A stretch of 64,000 nt of DNA from Posidonia oceanica (GCA_037176725.1 JAZBRS010000044.1:9424001-9488000), one strand, 5' to 3'; positions 10,866-21,736 are shown, numbered from the stretch's first letter. The notes: generated by a model from the sequence alone, not told the origin. Program-made: numbers and translations.

Positions 10866-11935
10866 TTTCATCTATTGAGCCGAAAAATGTTAATGAGGCT
10901 TGTAATGATGAATATTGGACGATTGCTATGAATGAAGAGTTAAATCAATTTAAAAGAAATAATGTTTGGAAATTAGTTACAAAACCAAAAGATCATCCAA
11001 TAATTGGGACTAAATGGATTTACAGAAATAAACTAGATGAATCAGGAAGGATAGTTAAAAATAAGGCTAGGTTAGTAGCACAAGGTTATAAACAAGAAGA
11101 AGGAATAGACTTTGATGAAACTTATGCCCCAGTAGCCAGATTAGAATCCATTAGGATGTTATTAGCTTATGCAAGTTCCATGAATTTTAAATTATATCAA
11201 ATGGATGTTAAAAGTGTCTTTTTTAATGGGGTGATTAAGGAAGAAGTATATGTGAAACAACCCTCTGGATTTGAAAATGAATTATATACAGATCATGTAT
11301 TTAAATTAAACAAAGTACTCTATGGACTAAAGCAAGCTCCTAGAGCTTGGTATGATAGATTAAAGAAATTTTTAATTGAAAATGACTTTGTTATTGGAGT
11401 TGTTGATACAACCCTATTTATCAAAAAGAATGAAAAATGCATCCTATTAATCCAAATCTATGTTGATGATATCATATTTGGATCAACAAATGAAAATCTA
11501 TGTAAAGAATTCTCAAACATTATGCAAAAGAAATTTGAGATGAGCATGATGGGAGAATTAAATTATTTTCTTGGGTTTCAAGTAAAACAAATGAATGAAG
11601 GAATTTTTATCTTCTAAGAAAAATATACAAAAGAATTGTTGAAAAGATTTGGAATGGAAAACTCAAAGGAAGCTAAAACACCTATGAGTACAAATACTAA
11701 GTTATACAAGGATGAAAATGGAAAAAATGTAGATCAAAAGATGTATAGAGGCATGATTGGTTCCCTCCTATATTTAACTACTAGTAGACCAAACATTATG
11801 TTTAGTGTCTGTCTTTGTGCTAGATATCAAGTTGCACCTAAAGAATCTCATCTAATTGCAGTTAAAAGAATATTTAGATATCTACATGGAACTACAGAAT
11901 TAGAACTATTCTATGCTAAAAATACAAACTTAGAA
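10866..11935 (+). pseudogene. CopA reverse transcriptase
   Basis: This is one frame with the integrase, open to 11617. Landmarks are W-x-AM-x-EE (about 10918-10940), [64 protein letters not shown] and the catalytic YVDD at 11459-11470. At about 11615 a TAA stands where a Gln is usual. The same frame continues through KRFGMENSKEAKTPMS and GSLLYLTTSRPNIMF. The motifs place it among SIRE-like copia RTs. All catalytic Asp residues are still present, so damage is limited to the stop and flanking mutations. Confidence 0.9.
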
Positions 11936-12412
11936 TTAATAAGATATAGTGATGCTGATTATGCTGGATGTAAGATTGATAGGAAGAGCATTAGTGGAAT
12001 TTATCAATTTTTAGGACATTCATTGGTTTCTTAGTTTAGCAAGAAACAAAATAGTGTTGCCTTATCCACCACTGAAGCAGAATACATCGCAGCTGGATGT
12101 TGTTGTACCCAAGTATTATGGATGAAACAAACTTTAAAAGATTTTGACTTAACATTTAACACAACACCTATAATGTGTGATAATACAAGTGCAATTAATC
12201 TCTCTACAAAACCTGTAAATCATTCAAGAACTAAACACATTGAAGTTAGACACCACTTCTTAAGAGATCATGTAGCAAACAGCAATATAAAATTAGAATT
12301 TATTTCCACAAATGATCAATTAACAGATATATTTACTAAACCTCTAGATGAATCACAATTTGTAAAAATTAGAAGACATCTAGGTTTATGCAAGATATGT
12401 GGCCTTGAATAA
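11936..12412 (+). pseudogene. CopA RNase H and end of pol
   Basis: The RNase H domain starts at YSDADYAGC (first catalytic Asp). It has one stop near 12032, where the family has a Trp, then reads ALSTTEAEYIA (catalytic Glu), CDNTSAINL (Asp), TKHIEVRHHFLRD (family-conserved His block) and TDIFTKPL. The polyprotein ends at TAA 12410-12412, the normal end of copia pol. The enzyme would remove the RNA strand during reverse transcription. Confidence 0.85.
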
Positions 12413-13095
12413 AAATTAAAATAAAATTTTTTGAACAGAGATCAAATTTGGTATACCAAAAGTCATCGGTTTACCGATTTCTATATAAGTCTGACAGATT
12501 TTTTGAATCATCGAGTTTGTCCGGATTTCCAAAAATTCCTGTTTCGAAAGTTCATTTTGGACCGATTTTCTGAAAATCCCTATTTCGGAAGAACTTTTTG
12601 ATCCAGTCTACCGGTTATTCAGAAAACAAAAATTCTACAGATTTTTCGGTGAACCGATATTCACCGGTTTTCCAAAAATCCCTGTTTCGGAAGAACATTT
12701 TGTTCCAATCTATCGATTTGTATGTGAAAAAAAAATTATATAGATTGTTTTCGGTGAACCGATTTAAATCGGTGTTCCGAAAATCCTTGATTCAAAAGAG
12801 CAATTTGCTCCAGTAGAATGAATTATTATTTTATATCGAACAAACCGGAATACCGTTCAGTTTTCGGTATACCATTTTTCATTTTAAAATAATTTTTTTG
12901 GTTGTAAAACTTAGGGTTTAAAATTTTCTATATAAACCCCATCTTCCGTTTTTGGCCGACACTGCTTTCCAGCCCTAAGCCTCCTCCTCTGCTCAAAAGC
13001 CCTAGCATCCTCCTCCTTCTTCCAGCGCCTCTCCGTCCTCCTTCTTGCCTTCTCAAAAACCCTTCACCATCGCCTCTCCATCCTCCTCTTCATCA
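12413..13095 (+). other. CopA spacer between pol and accessory ORF
   Basis: This is non-coding and AT-rich. It contains repeated CCGGT/ACCGAT-type blocks (GGTGAACCGATTTAAATCGG and similar) related to those in the 5' LTR. Near 12935-12945 (TTTCTATATAAACCCC) there is a good TATA-like motif. It is followed about 150 bases later by the accessory ORF start, so an internal promoter for that ORF is possible. A CT-rich leader (12970-13090) precedes the ATG. Confidence 0.5.
12935..12945 (+). promoter_or_regulatory. Candidate TATA box for the CopA accessory ORF
   Basis: CTATATAAACCCC lies about 155 bases upstream of the ORF's ATG (13096), with a CT-rich stretch between, as in many plant 5' UTRs. Position and composition are seen; promoter function is inferred. 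Confidence 0.35.
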
Positions 13096-14226
13096 ATGGC
13101 ACCTAAGAAGAGTTTCACTCAGAAGCCCAAAAGGAAAGCTCCCTCCGTTGCTCACTTCGGCAACTCCTCCGAAGATGACCATACTTACGGAAACAAGTTT
13201 CTTCATTTCGTCGATGAGGAAGCCCTGAAGGCTCACCGGGAGCGATTTGCCAACAAAGAAGTCCTCACCGGCCTGAAGGTGAATTTTGACAATTTGGGTG
13301 ACATTGGCTCTCTCTTTCAAGCTCAGTCTTTAACTCCATTTTTAGTATCTATTGGCGATCATAATTACTATCCACACCTAGTATCACAATTCTATGCCAA
13401 TTTAGTAATTTCAGCTAACACTTATGATTCCTACCTATTAGGTATGGACATGACCTTTGATGAGGTTTTTATAGGTCAAGTGCTAAAAATCCCATCCTTA
13501 GGAATAGACATCACTTTATCTATTGAGGAATTAGGTTTAACTTATCCTGAAATAAATAAAACCATCTCTTTAAATAAAAAGAGTACCTTTATTCCCAACA
13601 AAATAAATCAATTGTCTAGGATAACTAGAATAATCGCATATATTCTTGCTGCTAACATCATTCAAAAGAAAGGACATTTTGATGAGTTAAGTAACATGCC
13701 TTGTAAGGCAGTATATGCAATCATGAAAAAGATCCTTGTAAATTGGGCTCATGTCCTAGTCCATCATATGATACATATAAAAATCAAACTATTTTATAGA
13801 TCTCTCCTCACATATCTGTTCATTCACTTTAATGTACCATTAGATAATGAGCCATCCCTTCCTATTAGAACCCGTCCTATAGATAGTATCGCCATAGATA
13901 GAATGGAGAAAGCTTTGGAGAGAGCAAATGCTCTTAAAAGTGTTCATCCATCTTCCTCAAGTTCTCAAGTACCTCAAGTTGAGAGTTCTAAAGAGGAAGA
14001 AGAGGATAATAATAAAGAAGAAATAGAAAAATTGAGAAAAGAAATAGAAGAGATCAAACTCTGTCAAGGGTCAAATTTTGTGGCCAACTGTGAATGGAAA
14101 AAAAAGGTTGACAACTGGCAAAACTATGTGGATGATTGACAGATGAGAATTGAGAAGACAATGGAAGATCAACACGCGGAGATTCTGAGATATCTCCAAG
14201 GACATCCGCCTCCACCCTTTAGCTAG
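13096..14226 (+). pseudogene. CopA accessory ORF: putative plant transposon protein (Transposase_32-like) domain
   Basis: The ORF starts at ATG 13096 (MAPKKSF) after a CT-rich leader and is open to TGA 14137. The same frame continues to PPPPFS and TAG 14224, so the TGA is probably a decayed Trp codon. The N-terminus is basic. The middle (about residues 65-245) has the order L-x-PFLVSIGDHNYYPHLV, QFYANLVIS, then a GHFDELS and MPCKAVYAIMKK block, and ends in YRSLLTYLFIHF. That order matches the family named 'putative plant transposon protein', found near plant retroelements. A Glu/Lys-rich coiled coil and a PPPP tail follow. The position after pol is where SIRE elements carry their env-like ORF. 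Biochemical function is unknown, and one premature stop makes intactness doubtful. Confidence 0.65.
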
Positions 14227-15190
14227 TGATTGGATTATTTTCTCTCTTCTACTATTATGTATTTCTTCATATTCTGACATGTAAATGGTCTATTAGGATA
14301 ATATTGTGACATTATCTATTTGAATTACATTGAATTGATTATATATGGCATCTATTGTTTCTTATATGACAAGGAATGTTGCCAACTTAAGAACGTAATA
14401 AAAATATGTCTAGTCGTTATAGACTTCTTGGTGAGGGGTACCATTCCATGCACAAGAACGTGCATGTTTTCCTACCAAACGAAAATCCTAGCATACAGAA
14501 CTAGGGATTTTCTATAGTAATGAATCGATCTGTTAATTATTTTCAATAGGCATCTACTATTTAACCAAGAGGGTTTGATGAATTAAACATCAAGTCTACG
14601 TACTATTCATTTGAAACAAGCAAAAAAAACGTATTATTGGATAATTTTTTATTTTTTTAGGAAAAATTACTTAATCATGTCCCAAGATTTGAGCAAAATC
14701 CTATTATAGTGTTTAAGGTTTAAAAAGTATTATTTTGATAGTTAAAATTTACAAAATAATCAAAATCCTTAACACTGTTAAATTTTACACTCAATTGAAT
14801 GAAAGGCACCATCTTGATAATGTATGTGTTAATGAAAGACCATGTTAGTCTAACATTGTAAACTTTGGAATATTAAAATGGTACTTTTTAAATTTTAGAC
14901 ATCAAATTTAGATTTCACTCTCAAACCTTAAAATACCATTAAGTAATTTTTCCAATTGTAGGAGTTCATCTAAAAATATGAGACAAAGATGTGACGTAAA
15001 TGAAAAACTACACATTCACGCATATTTATCTACATGCAAATAAGGTATTCGAACCTAGATATACTATATATTTTCCATGTGGAGAAGCTTCAAGTCTTCC
15101 CATGCAATACACCCAATACATATTATTATATATTCAACATGAACTTCATTAACTTTCATGAAAACAAAGATTTGTAACTTGTATCCTATA
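14227..15190. other. CopA tail and 3' flank of the GT61 gene
   Basis: No gene is visible. From about 14400 the sequence resembles 17880-18390 (for example the AGACTTCTTGGTGAGG block and the GTAGGAGT(T/A)CATCTAAAAATATGAGA block). This is therefore host DNA downstream of the GT61 gene that was duplicated with it. The part 14227-14380 is probably the last of CopA. No clear AATAAA signal for the GT61 transcript is seen. Confidence 0.6.
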
Positions 15191-16895
15191 CTAATTATGA
15201 AGAAGCTTGAAAGCTTCCTCCAGTACACCTCTAAACCTATTTACATCAACCCTCACGTCTTGCTTCTCCAAGAATATTCCACTCATGGCTTTCCACCCAT
15301 TCTTGTTATAAATTGACCATGGGTCCTTAAACACAGCATTGTCTCTTGGGTACTGATCTACCAATGAACTCTCCTCTTCCTTGATCTCGTACTCCAAGTA
15401 CTTTAAATTCCTGTCAATCGCCGGATCTCCGTAATCATCCCTCGAAACCCCTCGTAGACCTCCCAATGGAACAATTTGGATCAACACAGCATTCATGGGG
15501 AGGAAGAGGAGATTAGTGAGTCCAGCCCCTTGCACTCCCATCAACACGTCGAAGGAGTTAACGAGCTTTGCAAACTTGGCAACGTTCGATGCGTATGCCT
15601 CGGTTGCAATCACATCATAGCCAAAACTCTTCGCCATATGAACGATCTCATCCAAGTTTCTAAATCTTCGAGTACGCTTTCTCGATATAATCAGCAACCT
15701 TGGCTTCTTCTCCTTCATGTGCTCTTTGATCGTAATGGCGGAGTCTCTTTCGAGTGAAAAGGTAGTCCTCATGAACTCTGCGAAATGAACCATGGAGTAT
15801 CCGTTTGGGGACTTGGATGGGACGGTTGCGGGTTCTTTGTTGCAACGGAGGCCAACAATAGCATGCCGGAAGCAATGTGTCCTATCATCTTGATTGAAGT
15901 CGATGATATCGTACTTAGAGAGACGGTTGAGTATCAACCTGTACTTCTTGATCCACCAAGCTTTCATGCCGGTGGCGAGTAACTGGACTTCACCATTGTA
16001 TTGCCGTGACGTTAGGAAGAGGGGTATGATGACATCGGTGAAGTCGTGGAAGAAGTTTCCGGTGTAGCCGGACATCGAGAAGACGATGGCCGCAACGGAG
16101 TGGTTGACGTTGCACTGATGAGGTCCCTCATGCGTCACTGATGGTTTCACTAGCACCTCCTTGACACGATTCATGGCAGCAATGTCTTGCTTCCGGGCAT
16201 AGGGTCTAATTATCCATGAGTCATTAGCATAAGGCGCGTAATAGATAACCGAAGACGATGTCGACCCTTGAATCCAAACTTCACCGTCAATCTCGCAGAC
16301 ATCCGCTCTTGGGTCCGAAACATCGCACACCGGCTTCTCCTCCTTTGTTAATCCTTCACCTAGCAATTGCATGTTCGTGTCACAAATTAAGAAAGAAATG
16401 ATCACTTATTAGTGGAATGCATTAATCCTTATGGAATCAGAGAAAACTGGGACTTGGTAGGTATGGCATAGTGCACCTGATATCTCTGTTGTCTTTGTAG
16501 GCGAAACAACCAACGTAGAAAACTTATAAGTCTTTCTCGAACTAGTCTTGGATTGTGCAACCTCATCTTTGAAATGATGTGAAGAAAAAAAACGTCAGCT
16601 TAAAACCTCACTATATATAACAAACAATTCAATATCAATGAGCAACATCTTTGTGTAATGACTAATGCTGTAATGAGAACAATACTAAATCTAAATTCAA
16701 GTGTTATATATGAATGAAGAGACTGAATGATTATACGATTATGTCCACGGTCTTACATATCGTTGGTGGATTCATGTAAGAATCGAAAAATGTGAAGTAC
16801 AACAAGAATATGAGAAAGAACGCTGCGACGGCACAAGTCCTCCTCTGTGGCCTCGCTCTGCGGAAGGTTTTCGCAAACTTTGATTCGTACCCCAT
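15191..16895 (-). CDS. GT61-family glycosyltransferase (xylan arabinosyl/xylosyltransferase-like), two exons
   Basis: Join of exon 1 (16895-16757) and exon 2 (16359-15191); the 397-bp intron has GTAAGA at its donor and a pyrimidine-rich ...CTAG acceptor. The phase fits exactly: the junction codon is TGT (Cys47) and the product has 435 residues. The ATG has G at -3 and +4, with an in-frame TAG just upstream. Residues 1-21 are a basic cytosolic tail and about 22-38 a single membrane helix, so this is a type II Golgi protein. The lumenal domain carries WIIRPYARK, GYTGNFFHDF (about 144-153), WWIKKY, SPNGYSM, a SRKRTRRFRN block and GVQGAGLTNLLFLP (about 321-334). These are GT61 signatures. Relatives add arabinose or xylose to xylan in the cell wall. 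Donor and acceptor are not decidable here. All parts are intact and in frame. Confidence 0.88.
16360..16756 (-). other. Intron of the GT61 gene
   Basis: The donor is AT|GTAAGA at 16756 and the acceptor CTAG|GT at 16360/16359, preceded by TTTCTTTCTTAATTTG. Splicing joins exon phase 1 to a two-base remainder. Without splicing, exon 1 runs into a stop within a few codons. Placement of a single intron just after the signal anchor agrees with what I recall of plant GT61 genes. Confidence 0.8.
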
Positions 16896-16928
16896 GTCCT
16901 CCTCTTTCAGCTAGTGCTGCTAATGAAG

Positions 16929-16937
16929 CATATATAA
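16929..16937 (-). promoter_or_regulatory. Candidate TATA box of the GT61 gene
   Basis: On the minus strand CTTATATATG lies about 35-40 bases upstream of the ATG at 16895. It would give a very short 5' UTR, so transcription may start elsewhere. It is the only good TATA in the near upstream region. Confidence 0.4.
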
Positions 16938-17880
16938 GAGCTAGTAGTAGAGATCTATGTGTCTTTGATCTCCTCCTAACCAACTGCATCAACTCTACTA
17001 TTGTTTAGCTGCATCTCTATTATTGTCCCCCATGGCCTTTAAATAAATTGTTTCTCTTGTATGCACTTCAACGTTCAAGTCTTCTACTTGCACTATTGAC
17101 TACAGTAATGTGAGAACTGATCTGCCACCTTCTGGGTATCATTTTTGTTTTTGTTGCTGCGTCATATTTGTGATCATTATCCCACCAGACATCAAGATGT
17201 CCCTAGCTCGTTCCTTAGAGGATAGACATATCTTTTACCAAAAATAAATCTTCTACACAAGAACGTATTTTTCTTTTCCATATATACATTAGTGCATGCG
17301 TTTAATATTTAGCTTTATGGGCTTCTTACAAGTATAACATCGAATAATTGTGTGGATTGTTATTGAAGCAGTAAAAATCTTAGCTTTCATCCATTCCACC
17401 GGCAATGGGTATCCAGCAAAAATTTCGTACAGTCCTATCTTACTTTGATGACCAGCAAAAGGTGATTATAATCAAATCATAGATTCATTAAGGTGGATTT
17501 TTTTTCTTTATTAAAGTGACATATTGTTGCATTTGCAGAGAAGTTTTAAGTTGGAAATCTCTAAGGCGCAACAACATTCATTCTTGAGAAAACCCAAAAA
17601 AAAAAACAATTTGTACAACAAGTTCTTCTCACGAGTCTTCGAATAACTTAAGAACTATGCTTTGTTAAATCCAAAACATGGATGAGATAAATCCAGAAGA
17701 TGTGCTGAAGTACTCTATACATGTTTCAAAAATAAGAAGTTTTTCTTTAATTTCACATGGAATAAAATTAAGCAAAATTCATCATTTTGGAAAATTAAGG
17801 ACAAGAGAGTGCATCGAAGAACTCAAAACTTTATACATGCTTCCTTTGATCTAACTCAAAATTCATATCGTCTATATCAC
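16938..17880. other. Upstream region of the GT61 gene
   Basis: AT-rich intergenic DNA. I see no ORF of note and no recognisable repeat apart from A/T runs. It should hold the GT61 promoter (minus strand). Confidence 0.5.
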
Positions 17881-18399
17881 CAAGTGTCATTATCTAGATA
17901 CAGACTTCTTGGTGAGGTGTAGCATTCTTGGTGGCAGCTCCAACAAATTTTTCTTAGGAATCAATAGGTTTTCATTATTTGTGGTGTTTTAGTTAAGGTG
18001 CAGTTATCATGCTCATAATCAAAATTAAGCACACTATATGAGGATGTCTACGCATTGTTGAAGAAATAGATGTTCGTCATCAATAAAATCAAAAATGAAA
18101 TCAAGCATCTTTAATATCCTCATGGTAAAAGTACATACGTTATTGGACATGCTTGCTTGAATTTCCTTCAAGTGTAGGAGTACATCTAAAAATATGAGAT
18201 AACATGGAAAGTAATGAGAAAAATTAAAACTTACATTTATTTACTTGCAAATAAAGTTTCGTAACCAACAAATATACTACTTTCCATGGGAAGAAGCATT
18301 AAAAGGCTTCCTACAAATACTCCCCTAATAAAAGTATTAGATATACTAAACAAAAACATAGCTTTTATGGAAACAAGGTTTAGTAACCTACATCCTATT
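17880..18399 (-). repeat. Duplicate of the GT61 3' flank
   Basis: Shares blocks with about 14410-15190 in the same order and orientation, and leads into a GT61 C-terminal fragment just as the original flank leads into the gene. This shows a direct segmental duplication of about 750 bp, including coding sequence, offset by about 3.2-3.5 kb. Divergence is considerable, so it is not recent. Confidence 0.65.
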
Positions 18400-18637
18400 T
18401 ACCATGAAGATGCTTCAAGGCTACCAAAAGAACACCTTTAAACCTAAAATCCTAACATCTTGCTTGTCCAAGAGTACGACATCCCTTACTGCAAGCCATC
18501 CATTCTTGTGAACCAACAAGGTCTCCTTAAACACTACATGATCTCTTGGGTACTCCTCTATCAATGAACTGTACTCTTCCTTGATCTCATACTCCATGTA
18601 CTTTAGCTTCATGCCGATTGCTAGATCTTCAAAATTG
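18400..18637 (-). pseudogene. GT61 C-terminal fragment
   Basis: On the minus strand the stretch encodes LKYMEYEIKEEYSSLIEEYP and then a block ending near KQDVRILGLK. It is clearly related to residues about 365-420 of the intact GT61 protein (LKYLEYEIKEEESSLVDQYP...). The final codons differ and the rest of the gene is missing. At about 18637 homology stops and CopB LTR-like sequence begins, so a retroelement insertion or deletion removed the upstream part. Confidence 0.85.
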
Positions 18638-18865
18638 AGCTTCGATAACCACGTGAAAATTAGACTCTAATGAATCTTCTAGAGTTAGGTAGTTATAATA
18701 GACTCTAACAACCTATATTGTCTATTACAACCTGTACTGTCTTGTACCACTTGGTGTTCTTGTACTGTAACAACCTGTACTGATGAGTATATATTGAAGT
18801 CTTGATCACTCTCTCAATGACAAATTGAGATAGTGAGAATTAAGCTATTCACTGAGTTGTTCTTA

Positions 18866-18876
18866 TGGTAACAGAG
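18866..18876 (+). other. CopB primer-binding site
   Basis: TGGTAACAGAG differs by one base from the Met-tRNA primer site (TGGTATCAGAG). The LTR to its left is short and lacks clear TG/CA ends, so the boundary is approximate. Confidence 0.55.
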
Positions 18877-18912
18877 AAGCCAGAGCGAATTCTTTGTCCA
18901 AGCAGTTCAATA

Positions 18913-19860
18913 ATGGTGGCATCATCGCTAGCAGCAGCAGCATATAACAAGAAAATCTCCATATCCAGCAGTGCTTAATGTAGCGAATTTTGTCTCACTA
19001 AAGCTGAACCAAACAAATTATCTCTACTGGGAGACACAAATTAGGGCACTAATAGAGAGAAATGGCCTCAATGGGTTTATTGATGGCACAGAAGCTTCGC
19101 CAAAGAAGAAGATCATCCTCTTTAGTGGTGAAGAAGTGGAGAATCTTGACTACAAAGCTTGGTTTCACATTGATTGATTGGTGAAAGCATGACCAGTATC
19201 GTTGCGGAAGATGTTATTGGGTTCATAGTAGGACTACCAACATAATTTGAGGTATGGCAAGCTTTGAAGGTTAGTTTTTATCAAAATTCTCAAGCTAAAG
19301 AATTCAAACTCCTTTCACAACTTCATCTTCTGTAAAAAGGAAAATGATCTTTGATGGAGTATTTGAAAGATTTTAAGATGAATTGTGATAATTTACATGC
19401 TTTAGGGAAGCCTGTGGCTGATCAAGACAAGGTTTTCTATTTACTCAATGGTCTTGGATCGGAATATGAGCATTTTACTACTTCAATGCTCAAACCTCTG
19501 ATTCCAAGCTATGCAGATATTATTCCATTATTACAGAGTCATGAGTTGCGACGTGGTAATTTGAAACAAAATGTTGTTCAATCCATGGTGTTCTATGGTT
19601 AGAAAACTGGATATCAAAAAAATTTCAAGAAAGAACGAAATCAACGGTTTAGTTCTCAAGGAAAGGGATTAAAATAGAATGTTAATAATTTCAAGTAACA
19701 GGCTAGTGGAAATTCTTATGAGAAAGAGAACAATCGGGGTTATACTCTGACTGTGTGCCAAATTTGTGGTAAAAATCGAGGTCATGTTGCCTTGAAGTGC
19801 TGGCATACATTCAATAATAGTTATCAGTCAGATGACATTCCAAAAGCCTTAGCTAGTCTA
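18913..19860 (+). pseudogene. CopB gag
   Basis: The recognisable copia Gag (UBN2-type) start is FVSLKLNQTNYLYWETQIRA at about 18982-19041. It continues through YLKDFKMNCDNLHALGKPV and FYLLNGLGSEYEHFTTSML (19351-19560). A zinc-knuckle-like CQICGKNRGHVALKC at about 19758-19802 has one extra residue before the His compared with the usual CX2CX4HX4C. Stops occur at about 19174, 19190, 19602, 19674 and 19695. The nearest ATG (18913) is in another frame, so a frameshift lies before 18971. Confidence 0.75.
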
Positions 19861-21610
19861 TGCGTGAATGATGTCACTGAAACAGATGCTTGGCATGTCA
19901 ATACTACTACAACTGATCATGTAGTAAGTACTACAGGTAATCTACAAAATCTCATTTTGTATAAAGGAATGGATTATATTATGGTTGGTAACGGTGATCA
20001 TTTGCCTATAACTCATGTTGGTGATGAGTTTCTTATTGGTTCTAAACCTATTCCTCTAAAAGATGTTATAGTAGCACCTAGGATTAAGAGGCATTTATTG
20101 TTAGTATCTCAGTTAACTGATAGATTTCCATGCTATTTTCTAATCTTTCGAGATTAATTTCAAATAAGACAGTTGTCTACACATGAAGTTTTGGCTTTTG
20201 GTTATAAGAAGGATGGTTTCTATACTCTTAAAAGTAGTTGCTTAGAGGTTCTATATTCTAACAAGTTCAGAGTGACTAATGCTGAAACCTGGCATAGGAG
20301 ATTGGGCCATCCACATGGAGATGTTACACAACATCTTAAAGTCTTTGGGTCCATTAATATGGCATCAAATAAGGAAGATGTTTTTAGCTCTAGTTGTGAA
20401 CTAAGTAAGAGTAGAAGACTTCCATTTGTTTCTGATCATTTTAGATCTTATTCATTAGTTCCATTTGGAAAGTTCACTGTAATTTATGGGGAAAGTCACC
20501 TATTTCCTCTCTTCAAAACTTCAACTATTATGTGTTGTTAGTTGATGATTGTACACTTTTAGTTGGTTCTATCCAATAAAAAAGAAGTCTTGACTTTTAT
20601 GAGTGTTTCGTTAAATTATGTAAAATGGTTCACACTAGATTCACTACTAAAATAAAAATATTTTAGGGTGATGGTGGGGGTGAATTTACTAGCTCAGTTT
20701 TTAAAAGTTTTCTAACAAATAATGGTATCACTCATTATATATCATGTCCTTATACACTTGCTCAGAATGGACTTGTTGAAAGAAGACACAGGCATCTAGT
20801 TGAATTGGGTCTTGCAATGATGTTTGAATCTTTAGTACCTCAAAGGTTTTGGATAAAATCCTTTGCAACAAGAGTTACTCTCATAAATAAAAATCCTTCT
20901 AAGTCACTTAGAATGGTATCTCAAACTGAGTTGTTGTTTAACAAAAAGCTTGATTATTCTTCTCCGAAGGTGTTTGGATGTCTATGTTTTCCTTATTTAA
21001 GACATTAAATATCAACTATGCTTGATCCAAGGTCTCTTCCATGCTTATTTTTGGAATATAGTAAAGAACATAATGGATATAGATGCCTACATTACTCATC
21101 TGGGAAAGTTTATATTAGTAGACATGTAGTGTTTAATGAGAAGGTTATTCCTTGCAAGGAGAAAATACCACAAAATGTTGCTATGGGAGAACTAGTAGCA
21201 TATGACTGATCAAGATAACTCTGTGATTTCAAAAGAGGAATTTGGTAGTCGTTTGTCACAATAGTTTAATTATCTTGCTCTTGACTAGACATTAAGCATT
21301 GTTGATTCTAATTTGCTTCCGTTTACTGATAGATTGCAACATAATGATTCTGCTATTACTAACGAGGCTTCTACTAATAAATCTGTTGTTAATGATTCTG
21401 CTATTGATTTAGTGGTTGATTTAGCTTATTTTTCTGGAGTTATTGCAGTAGTTGTTGTACCTGATGATAATTCTCAGAAAGTTGGTAGTGTTTTGTAGAA
21501 ACATTCAATGATTCCTAGGAGCAAAGTGTTCATAAACCAAATCCAAGGTATGTCCTAAATATTACTACTATTCCTACTGAACCTAAGGGAATAAAAGTTG
21601 CCTTGAAATA
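19861..21610 (+). pseudogene. CopB protease and integrase
   Basis: The protease region is recognisable by context (VGNGDHLPITHVG, PLKDVIVAPRIKRHLLLVSQLT at 19980-20120), but the DSG active site is not preserved. Integrase follows: WHRRLGHPHG with the zinc histidines (about 20290), one cysteine at SSSCELSKS, a DGGGEF block with the second Asp (about 20670), and NGLVERRHRHL with the Glu (about 20770). The first core Asp region is disrupted. After FGCLCFPYLR and FLEYSKEHNGYRCLHYSSGKVY-type residues the sequence degenerates. Reading stops near PTEPKGIKVALKY at about 21570-21610, the normal entry to RT. Confidence 0.75.
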
Positions 21611-21614
21611 TGAA

Positions 21615-21735
21615 TTTGTGAGGACATGTGTCCTCACAAAGTCCTCGCGAATTCCTTTCTAGAGGCATTTGCGAGGACATTCTGTCCTTGCAATACCTAT
21701 CGTCGTTAAATCGATATTGCGAGGACATTTTCTCG
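21615..21735. repeat. Palindrome cluster with GCGAGGAC repeats
   Basis: An inverted repeat with 12-base arms (TTTGTGAGGACA / TGTCCTCACAAA, 21615-21640) lies just after the point where CopB breaks off. Further GCGAGGACATT blocks follow at about 21670 and 21717. This may be the end of a small non-autonomous DNA transposon; I cannot name the family. Confidence 0.4.
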
Positions 21736-21736
21736 T

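Larger units (their letters stand above)
6526..14380 (+). mobile_element. CopA: SIRE-like Ty1/copia retrotransposon, 3' truncated
   Basis: The components in order are 5' LTR (6526-7746), Met-tRNA primer site (7749-7760), gag (7809-9257), protease, integrase, RT and RNase H (9258-12412), an untranslated spacer, and an accessory ORF (13096-14226). The long gag with a C-terminal coiled coil and the extra ORF after pol fit the SIRE/Maximus lineage. I see no 3' LTR. Sequence matching the 5' LTR start does not recur, and host-like sequence shared with 17880 onward begins near 14400. The right end is therefore a truncation and the coordinate is approximate. Confidence 0.8.
18640..21610 (+). mobile_element. 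CopB: Ty1/copia retrotransposon, truncated at RT
   Basis: The components are an LTR remnant (18640-18865), a primer-site-like TGGTAACAGAG (18866-18876), gag, protease and integrase. The coding sequence fades at about 21610, just where RT would start. No 3' LTR is visible. It is related to but distinct from CopA, with a different gag, a short protein spacer and no coiled coil. Many stops and at least one frameshift make it inactive. Confidence 0.75.

Noticed and set aside
16753..16992. Separate 79-codon minus-strand gene upstream of GT61
   Set aside because: The overlapping alternative frame from 16895 gives a basic tail and membrane anchor and splices in phase to the GT61 exon, which is a better explanation.
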